Below, one piece after another: positions 1-5,092 of a stretch of 5,092 nucleotides of DNA. This DNA comes from Verrucomicrobiia bacterium. Its GTDB lineage: Bacteria > Verrucomicrobiota > Verrucomicrobiia > Limisphaerales > UBA1319. The position numbers and the translations under genes were made by a program. Under the pieces are notes generated by a model that was given only the letters and a program-made list of their open reading frames with translations, made no database searches and had not been told where the DNA came from. The first letter of the stretch is position 1; every line of letters starts with the position of its first letter. The DNA lies in contig JADGRT010000256.1 of assembly GCA_017880715.1 (NCBI GenBank), forward strand, positions 1 through 5,092, given 5' to 3'.

Positions 1-627
1 GGCGATGGCGCCCAGGCTGATGATGAATTTGATGCCGTCGGCGACCGACATATCCAGGTGGATCACCTCGTTTGCCGGCAACAACATCAGGAATCCACCC
101 GTGGGGTTGGGCGTGGTTGGGACGAAGACGCAGACGGTTTTCCGGCCGGTTTTTCGATCGATCTCCGGGTTTTGATCGCCGGTGATAAAGCCGACGGTGT
201 GGACGCCGGGGCGGGGAAACTCGATTAGGACAACCTGTTTGAACGCCGTTTTGTTGCCCGACGACAGGGCTTCATTGACCTGTTTGAGCGCGCCGTAGAT
301 TTTGTTCAGCAGCGGCACGCGCAGCAGGAGTTGATCGACCCATTCGATCAATTGTTTGCCGGCGTAATAGCGGGCGGAGTGGCCGATCAGGGTGATGAGC
401 GCCAAGGCAAGAACCAAGGCGAACAGGCTCCAATACCAGGCCATGGGGCCCTGGCCGGCATTCTCATGGGTCAGCCTGGCCGGCAGAAAAACCAGCAGCA
501 TATCGGTCACATTGGACACGGTGCCGAAGAGCCAGCGGAGCAGGGCGATGGATACCACCGCTGGCAACACCACGGCGAGGCCGGTAAAAAAATTAGTTCG
601 CCACTGGTAAAAAGGATTGGATTGCAT
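1..627 (-). CDS. DUF502 family membrane protein, 3' end outside the window
   Basis: The reading frame opens at ATG 627-625 and stays open to the window edge, giving 209 residues without a stop, so the C-terminus is missing. Two hydrophobic membrane segments are visible, at about residues 14-34 and 64-84. They are followed by a soluble part with the DUF502 hallmarks: PLLNKIYGALKQ (105-116), VVLIEFPRPGVHTVGFITG (132-150), VFVPTTPNPTGGFLMLLP (167-184) and LDMSVADGIKFIISLG (191-206). The family is widespread in bacteria and plants (COV-like proteins). Its molecular role in bacteria is not established, so no function is assigned. The start lies 5 bp after the stop of the upstream glycosidase gene, and an AGGA sits just before the ATG, which suggests co-transcription and possible translational coupling. 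Family assignment is secure. Confidence 0.93.
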   Translation of the reverse strand, partial: MQSNPFYQWRTNFFTGLAVVLPAVVSIALLRWLFGTVSNVTDMLLVFLPARLTHENAGQGPMAWYWSLFALVLALALITLIGHSARYYAGKQLIEWVDQLLLRVPLLNKIYGALKQVNEALSSGNKTAFKQVVLIEFPRPGVHTVGFITGDQNPEIDRKTGRKTVCVFVPTTPNPTGGFLMLLPANEVIHLDMSVADGIKFIISLGAIA

Positions 628-630
628 AGT

Positions 631-634
631 TCCT
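631..634 (-). promoter_or_regulatory. Ribosome binding site of the DUF502 gene
   Basis: An AGGA is read on the minus strand and overlaps the TAG stop codon of the glycosidase gene. It lies three bases before ATG 627. The spacing is shorter than ideal, but no other start fits the DUF502 N-terminus. The overlap of stop and binding site is typical of translationally coupled genes. Confidence 0.45.
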
Positions 635-2087
635 ATTTGCCGCGGCGCATAATTCGCAAGGCGATATCCTCTTCATAGTCAGGCGAGGCCACCAAGACGC
701 TGCCGCCGCGGTGATTGAGGGTTTCCTTTTTATCGATGTTACCGCTGCGCGGGTTGAGCCATTCCGCCTGGTAGGCGCCCGCAGGCAGGTCCAGTTTGAG
801 ATTGGCCTGGGTTCCGCCTCGGATATAGAGGGCATACGCTTGGCCGGGTTCGATCAACGCGCGGGCGGTGGCGCCCACGGGAATGCCGCCTTTGAAAAGG
901 TCATTGTTGGGCTTCATCCGGACGAAATCGACACGGTGGATGAAATCCTTGAGGGCTTTCAGTTGCCGGCGCAGGGCGGGGCTGCCTCCGCCGGGTTGCT
1001 TGAGCGGCAGTTCGAAGGTTCCGTTTTCATGGCCCGCGGTGAAGGAGTAGTCCAGGTGATCGAATACCGCGCCGCCGGCCAGGATGAACTCCCATGCTTC
1101 CTGCCGATAGATGCGGTCGGCAATGCCTTTGAAACCGGTTTCGTCGTCGGCAATGACCTTGTTCAATCTGTAATTGGCTGCCACGGCTTCGGGCGGGGTG
1201 GCGTAATGAAAGTTGAAGATCGAGACGTTGGGATCGGGGCTTTGGACGCGGGCTGAGCCGTTGGCGATGTTTTGCGCGATCAGATGTTGGGTGTTGAGCT
1301 TTTTCTCGGTTTCGACAATCAGCTTGGCGATGTGGGCCTGCCAATCGAGGGTGACGCCGCCGAAGTACGGTTCGTTGCAGATTTCGTAATACAGGTTGTC
1401 GAAATCTTTCAATTCGGTGACCAGTTTGCGCACCAGCGCTTCCTGAACCGGCAGCAGATCGTGATGACCGAGGGTATAGACATTGGTGCGGGCGGTGGCG
1501 CCGATGCCCTGTATGTTATTAGCGGCGTTCATCGGGCTGAGGCTCCATTGCGCGTCCTCGTAAAACGGACAAAAGAGGACGAACTCGACGACCAGGCCGC
1601 GTTTGCCGGCCTGGGCGACAAAATCCTTCAGCCGCTTGAAATAGGCTTGGTCCCAATTCTGCAGGTCAAACTTATTGCCGCCGTTGGCATAGCCGGGCGT
1701 GGGGCTGCGGGACCAGGGACAGAGGAAGCGATTCGGCAGGGGAGCCAGCGTGTTGTGGGAAATGTTGAAGGCCGCCGAGTGTTCGACATAGGCGCCCGCG
1801 AAGGTCCGGGTCAGGTTGAGCCCGTCGGCTTTCAGCGTGTTCAGATAGGCGAGGTAATCGAAATCGAGGTTTAGAACGGCGCCGTAATGCTCGGTGCCGG
1901 TTATCAAAATGGCTGGCTGGCCGCGAAAAAGAAAGTAATGGGGATTGGCCGGATGCAGAGCGATGGGTTTGGCGGCGTGAACCGCCGGCATTAGCGCGAT
2001 GAGCAGCAGGAGCTCGATTAAGGTAAACGCGCCGGGCCGGTGTTTGCGCCAAGCCGGGGAGGCGGGGAAGAACGGGTGCATTGCCAT
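633..2087 (-). CDS. Putative exported glycoside hydrolase (TIM-barrel, GH5/clan A-like) with C-terminal beta domain
   Basis: From ATG 2087 the protein has 484 residues; ATG 2081 (482 residues) is equally possible, and neither has a clear Shine-Dalgarno. The N-terminus has basic residues (RKHR, 14-17), then GAFTLIELLLLIALM (19-33) and a signal-peptidase-like VHA (36-38), so export is likely. The following domain (about 45-385) resembles retaining clan A glycosidases: R94 in LTRTF, ICNEPYFGG (236-244) with E239 as probable acid/base, FNFHY (291-295), and DDETGF (314-319) with E316 as probable nucleophile. Residues about 405-480 (YALYIRGG, AEWLNPRSGN) resemble the small beta domain often called putative collagen-binding at the end of such enzymes. 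The substrate cannot be read from the sequence; a polysaccharide is likely. I do not assign a CAZy family. It is the first gene of a leftward pair with the DUF502 gene. The frame stays open upstream to 2468, but that part overlaps the kinase gene antisense and is not coding. Confidence 0.85.
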   Translation of the reverse strand: MAMHPFFPASPAWRKHRPGAFTLIELLLLIALMPAVHAAKPIALHPANPHYFLFRGQPAILITGTEHYGAVLNLDFDYLAYLNTLKADGLNLTRTFAGAYVEHSAAFNISHNTLAPLPNRFLCPWSRSPTPGYANGGNKFDLQNWDQAYFKRLKDFVAQAGKRGLVVEFVLFCPFYEDAQWSLSPMNAANNIQGIGATARTNVYTLGHHDLLPVQEALVRKLVTELKDFDNLYYEICNEPYFGGVTLDWQAHIAKLIVETEKKLNTQHLIAQNIANGSARVQSPDPNVSIFNFHYATPPEAVAANYRLNKVIADDETGFKGIADRIYRQEAWEFILAGGAVFDHLDYSFTAGHENGTFELPLKQPGGGSPALRRQLKALKDFIHRVDFVRMKPNNDLFKGGIPVGATARALIEPGQAYALYIRGGTQANLKLDLPAGAYQAEWLNPRSGNIDKKETLNHRGGSVLVASPDYEEDIALRIMRRGK

Positions 2088-2094
2088 GGGATGA

Positions 2095-2150
2095 CACTGC
2101 TTGATGTTTCGAGATTTGGCGATCCCATTTTTGCAGCGCAAAAAGCAGTG
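2095..2150. repeat. 8-bp inverted repeat between the divergent genes
   Basis: CACTGCTT (2095-2102) is matched exactly by its reverse complement AAGCAGTG (2143-2150), 40 bp apart. The right arm shares two A residues with the inner 7-bp dyad at 2128-2144. The pair lies wholly within the 114-bp region between the two divergent starts. An 8-bp match at this distance can arise by chance, so a role as a binding-site pair is speculative. Confidence 0.3.
2128..2144. promoter_or_regulatory. Perfect 7-bp dyad, candidate operator
   Basis: TTTTTGC and GCAAAAA flank a three-base spacer (AGC), giving a 17-bp perfect dyad in the divergent intergenic region, 41 bp before the glycosidase ATG and 58 bp before the kinase ATG. 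Such compact dyads are typical of sites for dimeric regulators, and this position could affect either gene. No regulator is encoded in the window and no promoter boxes could be assigned convincingly. A role as an RNA hairpin is also possible. Confidence 0.35.
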
Positions 2151-2191
2151 GCGAAGGTTTTTGGATCGTGTTAAACCAAAGACGATTAAGC

Positions 2192-2196
2192 GGTGG
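2192..2196 (+). promoter_or_regulatory. Probable ribosome binding site of the kinase gene
   Basis: GGTGG lies five bases (TTTTT) before ATG 2202. This favours that ATG over the in-frame GTG at 2193, which falls inside the motif itself. Confidence 0.45.
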
Positions 2197-2201
2197 TTTT
2201 T

Positions 2202-3056
2202 ATGGCTTTTATTGGACGCAACGAGGGTGAGGACGAAGGTTTGGCTAAAGCGGCCACCTTCGGATCTTACCGTTTGCACGAATTGATCAACAGCGGCGGC
2301 ATGGCCGATCTCTGGCTGGCCACGAACCATAAGGAGGAGACCTATGCTTTGCGCCTGATGCACCGGCGGTTGCGTTTCAATTATCTGGCCAAACGCCGGT
2401 TTTTGCGAGGCTGTGAAATCCTGTCGCAAATCCACAATCACGAGCAGGTCATTGGTTATTTTGGCCACGGCAAGCTGGAAGGCACCCTGTACCTGCTGAT
2501 GGAATACGTCGAGGGCGCCAACTTACGCGAAATGTTTAACCGGAGCGATCCGATCCTGGTCGAGAAGGTGTGGGACATCCTTTACGACATGGCCCAGGCG
2601 TTGGAACATGTCCATGACAGTGGTTTCATGCATCTGGATTACAAGCCGGAAAACCTGATGATCACTCGGAACGGCCAGGTGCGGCTGATCGACTTCGATC
2701 TCGCCCTGCCCAAGCCGGAACAGCCAATCAAACTTTGGAAATACGCCGGCACCCCCGCCTACATGGCTCCCGAGCAGTTATTGCACAAAGCCATCGACCA
2801 TCGCGCCGACATCTTTGCGTTTGGGGTCACCGCCTATGAACTGCTGACCCACCATCGTCCGTTTGTCGGCGAAACTGCCGAGCAGGTGATCCAGTGGCAA
2901 TTGGATCGGAGCCACGATTTTATCCCCCTGCGCGAACATAATCCCGATTTGTCCGCCGCCATGGAAAAGGTCGTCATGAAGTGCCTGGAACGCGATCCGG
3001 ACAAGCGTTATCCGTTCATGAGCGTATTGGTGCGCGACCTGAAGACGGCGCCTTGA
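2202..3056 (+). CDS. Serine/threonine protein kinase-like protein with atypical catalytic motifs
   Basis: The 284-residue protein is almost entirely a Hanks-type kinase domain (about 20-280). It has no membrane segment and no sensor domain, so it should be cytoplasmic. Seen in order: a degenerate glycine loop INSGGMADLW (29-38), YALR (48-51) with Arg where the ATP-anchoring Lys is expected, helix-C E72, HLDYKPEN (144-151) keeping catalytic D146, K148 and N151 but with Leu for the HRD arginine, DFD (164-166) in place of DFG with the metal-binding D164 retained, GTPAYMAPE (183-191), D203 in DHRADIFAFG, and R269 near the end. Core fold residues are intact, so it is a real family member. Whether it phosphorylates, or only binds nucleotide or partners, is open. 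ATG 2202 is chosen because GGTGG precedes it. The next gene follows after 27 bp, suggesting one transcript. Kinase-fold assignment is very sure; activity is not. Confidence 0.92.
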   Translation: MAFIGRNEGEDEGLAKAATFGSYRLHELINSGGMADLWLATNHKEETYALRLMHRRLRFNYLAKRRFLRGCEILSQIHNHEQVIGYFGHGKLEGTLYLLMEYVEGANLREMFNRSDPILVEKVWDILYDMAQALEHVHDSGFMHLDYKPENLMITRNGQVRLIDFDLALPKPEQPIKLWKYAGTPAYMAPEQLLHKAIDHRADIFAFGVTAYELLTHHRPFVGETAEQVIQWQLDRSHDFIPLREHNPDLSAAMEKVVMKCLERDPDKRYPFMSVLVRDLKTAP

Positions 3057-3083
3057 TCGACCCCCTTCCCTCCCGCTTTGCTT

Positions 3084-4220
3084 ATGGATGAACAGTGTTT
3101 AACCCTGGCGGCCGCAGTCATTGAAAAGGCTGATCGCGAGCATCGGGCCGATGAAGTGTTGCGACTGGAGCTGAAAAAGCATCGCGACTGGCTTCCCGAC
3201 ATTCCCCGCTCAGTGAGCCGGGCCGTTTTCGCTTTTTATCGCTGGCGGGGCTGGCTGGATTCGCCGGCTCCCTTGGAACAGCAAGTGCGGCAGGCCTTGG
3301 AATGGCAGGAGCGTTTTCGACGCCAACCCAATAGCATCAGCGAAGCGGAGTTGCGGTCGCAGGCCCTTCCGGGCTGGTTAGCGGGGCAGATGCCGGAGAT
3401 GCCGCCCGCCTGGCTGCGGGACCTGCAAACCGAGCCGAGGCTTTGGCTGCGGGCGCGACCGGGACAGGCAGAGAGGTTGAGACAACAACTGGGCGACATG
3501 GCGCCAGGGTTTGTGGGTCTGCTATCCGATGCCTTGAGTTACGAGGGAAGCCAGGATTTATTTCGCACGCCCGAGTTTCACGCCGGCGAGTTCGAAGTGC
3601 AGGATCTCAGTTCGCAAGCGGTGGGTTGTTTATGCGCTCCGTTGCCGGGAGATACTTGGTGGGACGCCTGCGCGGGGGAGGGCGGGAAAATGCTGCATCT
3701 GGCTGATCTGATGCAAAACCGCGGTTTGATCTGGGCCAGCGACCGGGCCGAGTGGCGATTGGCCCGATTGAAACGCCGGGCGGCGCGGGCCAGGCTTTTC
3801 AACTATCGCATGCGGATCTGGGATGGCGGATCCCGGCTCCCGACCCGGTCCTTGTTTGACGGGGTTTTGGTGGATGCGCCGTGCAGCGGCATCGGCGCCT
3901 GGCAGCGCAATCCCCATGCCCGCTGGACCACCACGCCTCAGGATGTTGAGGAATTGTCCCGGACGCAGCAGCGGCTGTTGGCTGCGGTTGCGCCAGCCGT
4001 AAAACCGGGGGGAAAGCTGGTTTATTCGGTCTGCACCTTGACGCAAGCCGAGACTGTCGGCGTCGCGACTGCCTTGGAACGTGAGCGCCCGGAATTCGAG
4101 CCGTGGCCGGTGCCTAGTCCGTTGGACCCGGGCGAACCGGCGCGCGCGCAGCACTGGTTCTGGCCTCAGGACCATGGGGGCAATGGCATGTTTGTCGCGG
4201 TGTGGCGCCGGAAAGGGTAG
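3084..4220 (+). CDS. RsmB/NSUN-like RNA (cytosine-5) methyltransferase
   Basis: This 378-residue protein is a class I S-adenosylmethionine-dependent methyltransferase of the RsmB/NOP2/NSUN group, which methylates C5 of cytosine in rRNA or tRNA. The N-terminal part (about 1-75) is helical and may be a reduced NusB-like region. The catalytic domain shows the SAM-binding motif DACAGEGGK (194-202; usual form DACAAPGGK), ASDRAEWRL (218-226) with D220 for the ribose, VDAPCSG (263-269) with C267, and YSVCTL (314-319) with C317. The two cysteines match the release and nucleophile pair of the family. The residues after motif VI are QAET rather than the common xxEN. ATG 3084 is used; a TTG six bases earlier is possible, and no Shine-Dalgarno is visible for either. 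It lacks a long NusB domain (about 430 residues for E. coli RsmB), so equivalence to RsmB, with 16S C967 as target, is not claimed. Confidence 0.9.
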   Translation: MDEQCLTLAAAVIEKADREHRADEVLRLELKKHRDWLPDIPRSVSRAVFAFYRWRGWLDSPAPLEQQVRQALEWQERFRRQPNSISEAELRSQALPGWLAGQMPEMPPAWLRDLQTEPRLWLRARPGQAERLRQQLGDMAPGFVGLLSDALSYEGSQDLFRTPEFHAGEFEVQDLSSQAVGCLCAPLPGDTWWDACAGEGGKMLHLADLMQNRGLIWASDRAEWRLARLKRRAARARLFNYRMRIWDGGSRLPTRSLFDGVLVDAPCSGIGAWQRNPHARWTTTPQDVEELSRTQQRLLAAVAPAVKPGGKLVYSVCTLTQAETVGVATALERERPEFEPWPVPSPLDPGEPARAQHWFWPQDHGGNGMFVAVWRRKG

Positions 4221-4287
4221 GCCAAGCGCGCACTGGTTGCCAACCTCTGCGAGGCAGCGCAAAATGGGGAACAAATGACAACGGCAA
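4221..4287. other. Convergent intergenic gap without a recognisable terminator
   Basis: The 67 bases between the methyltransferase stop and the icd stop contain only a weak 4-bp stem (CCTC 4244-4247, GAGG 4251-4254, loop TGC) and no following T run on either strand. Rho-dependent termination or read-through into the opposing gene is possible. Confidence 0.4.
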
Positions 4288-5092
4288 TCACATGTGGGTG
4301 ATGAGGTTGTCGCCGAATTCCGAGCATTTAATCTCCGTCGCGCCGGTCATCTGGCGCGCGAAGTCGTAGGTGACGCGCCGGGAGGCGATCGCCCCGTTCA
4401 AACCCTTGAGGATAAGATCGGCGGCCTCCGTCCAGCCCAGGTACCGGAACATCATCTCCCCGCTCAGCACCAGGCTGCCGGGATTGACCTTGTCGAGATT
4501 GGCATATTTAGGCGCCGTGCCGTGCGTGGCCTCGAAGATGGCATGTCCGGTTACGTAATTAATGTTGCCGCCGGGCGCAATGCCGATGCCGCCCACCTGA
4601 GCCGCCAGGGCGTCGGAGAGATAATCCCCGTTCAAGTTCAACGTGGCAATGACATCGAAATCTTCAGGACGTGTGAGCACTTGCTGCAGGGTGATGTCCG
4701 CAATCGCGTCTTTGATCAAAAGAGCGCCGTTTTTCAACGCTGCTTTCTGTTCTTCATTGGCGGCAGCTTCGCCCCGGGCTTTCTTGGTCCGTTCCCATTG
4801 TGCCCAGGTGTAAACCCGGTTGCCGAAGAGCTGTTCAGCCGCGGCATAACTCCAGTCGCGGAAAGCCCCCTCGGTATATTTCATGATATTGCCCTTGTGG
4901 ACAATCGTCACGCTCTTACGCCGCTCCCGCAGGGCATATTCCACGGCGGCCTTGACGAGCCGAGTGGTGCCCAGGTTGGACACGGCTTTAATGCCGATGC
5001 CCACTTGGACGGGGGCAGGGGTGGGGTGGGCGCCGGGTGCGGCCAGTTGCGTGTAGTGTGCCATGGCCTGCTGGGTGCCGAAGCGAATCTTG
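4288..5092 (-). CDS. icd: NADP-dependent isocitrate dehydrogenase, C-terminal part
   Basis: The gene enters from beyond position 5092 and ends at TGA 4290-4288. It gives 267 in-window residues of a protein about 416 residues long in E. coli. ATG 5064 is internal, because the frame continues upstream as KIRFGTQQ. The enzyme converts isocitrate to 2-oxoglutarate and CO2 with NADP in the citric acid cycle. Counting from the first complete codon (5091), VHKGNIMK (64-71) holds the catalytic Lys (K66, E. coli K230). D132, D156 and D160 match the metal-binding D283, D307 and D311. K195-Y196 in HGTAPKY and Y242/R246 in TYDFAR match the E. coli NADP-selecting residues K344, Y345, Y391 and R395, so NADP use is expected. 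The substrate-binding Ser/Arg residues lie upstream, outside the window. Compared with E. coli there is about a 20-residue longer Pro/Ala-rich stretch between KIRF and GIGIK (5079-5002). Confidence 0.97.
   Translation of the reverse strand, partial: KIRFGTQQAMAHYTQLAAPGAHPTPAPVQVGIGIKAVSNLGTTRLVKAAVEYALRERRKSVTIVHKGNIMKYTEGAFRDWSYAAAEQLFGNRVYTWAQWERTKKARGEAAANEEQKAALKNGALLIKDAIADITLQQVLTRPEDFDVIATLNLNGDYLSDALAAQVGGIGIAPGGNINYVTGHAIFEATHGTAPKYANLDKVNPGSLVLSGEMMFRYLGWTEAADLILKGLNGAIASRRVTYDFARQMTGATEIKCSEFGDNLITHM
5011..5030 (+). other. Four-run G tract, possible G-quadruplex, inside icd
   Basis: Runs of 5, 4, 4 and 3 G are separated by CA, T and T, which fits the simple pattern for an intramolecular three-tier G-quadruplex. 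The G-rich strand is the template strand of icd, so the mRNA is C-rich there. The tract encodes the HPTPAPV segment of the isocitrate dehydrogenase. It may be only a by-product of Pro codons (CCC) in a GC-rich gene. Confidence 0.4.

Noticed and set aside
331..678. Rightward 115-codon frame over the DUF502 and glycosidase junction.
   Set aside because: It runs antisense to both genes; the leftward DUF502 translation matches its family almost throughout, so this is a shadow frame.
711..1874. Two long rightward open frames (181 and 200 codons) opposite the glycosidase gene.
   Set aside because: They are antisense to a gene with clear catalytic motifs and encode no recognisable domain; long antisense frames are common in GC-rich DNA.
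2161..2189. TTGGAT and GATTAA, 17 bp apart, as a sigma-70-like promoter for the kinase gene.
   Set aside because: The -10 match is poor (3 of 6), and transcription would start only a few bases before the ATG, leaving no room for the GGTGG ribosome site.
2088..2468. Upstream 127-codon extension of the glycosidase reading frame.
   Set aside because: It lies antisense to the N-terminal part of the well-supported kinase gene, its residues show no family similarity, and the leader peptide begins only at the ATG at 2087 or 2081.
4244..4254. Small CCTC/GAGG stem as a transcription terminator between the methyltransferase and icd.
   Set aside because: A 4-bp stem with a 3-base loop and no adjoining T run on either strand is too weak to call.
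3630..4274. Leftward 214-codon open frame opposite the methyltransferase.
   Set aside because: It is antisense to conserved methyltransferase motifs and has a low-complexity Arg/Pro/Gln-rich composition with no domain.
1..5092. A defence, mobile-element or other novel multi-gene system.
   Set aside because: All five genes fit families common on bacterial chromosomes; there are no recombinases, direct-repeat boundaries, arrays or toxin-antitoxin pairs.

Overview
This GC-rich bacterial window carries five protein-coding genes packed with little spacing. Two of them run off the ends. The leftmost gene is open to the window edge. Nothing here is an RNA gene, CRISPR array, insertion sequence or phage element. 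The source is most likely a member of the Verrucomicrobiota or a related PVC lineage. That inference rests on a secreted glycosidase with a prepilin-like 'FTLIELL' leader, a bare serine/threonine kinase domain with HLD/DFD motifs, and a diverged RsmB/NSUN-type methyltransferase. It is an impression from protein style, not a tested phylogeny.

Layout. Positions 1-2087 hold a leftward two-gene unit: a putative exported glycoside hydrolase (2087 to 633) and, 5 bp downstream, a DUF502-family membrane protein (627 to beyond position 1). A 114-bp divergent intergenic region (2088-2201) contains a perfect 7-bp dyad and a partly overlapping 8-bp inverted repeat. Positions 2202-4220 hold a rightward pair: a soluble protein kinase-like gene and, 27 bp later, an RsmB/NSUN-like RNA (cytosine-5) methyltransferase. 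A 67-bp gap (4221-4287) separates this pair from the convergently transcribed 3' part of an NADP-type isocitrate dehydrogenase gene (icd, from beyond 5092 to 4288).

How they relate. The kinase and methyltransferase are plausibly co-transcribed, as are the glycosidase and the DUF502 gene. I see no convincing multi-gene defence or metabolic system. The most notable points are the altered catalytic motifs of the kinase (Arg at the usual beta-3 Lys, HLD for HRD, DFD for DFG), the double-looking export signal of the glycosidase, the symmetric elements between the divergent genes, and an extra Pro/Ala-rich stretch in the isocitrate dehydrogenase that coincides with a four-run G tract on the opposite strand.
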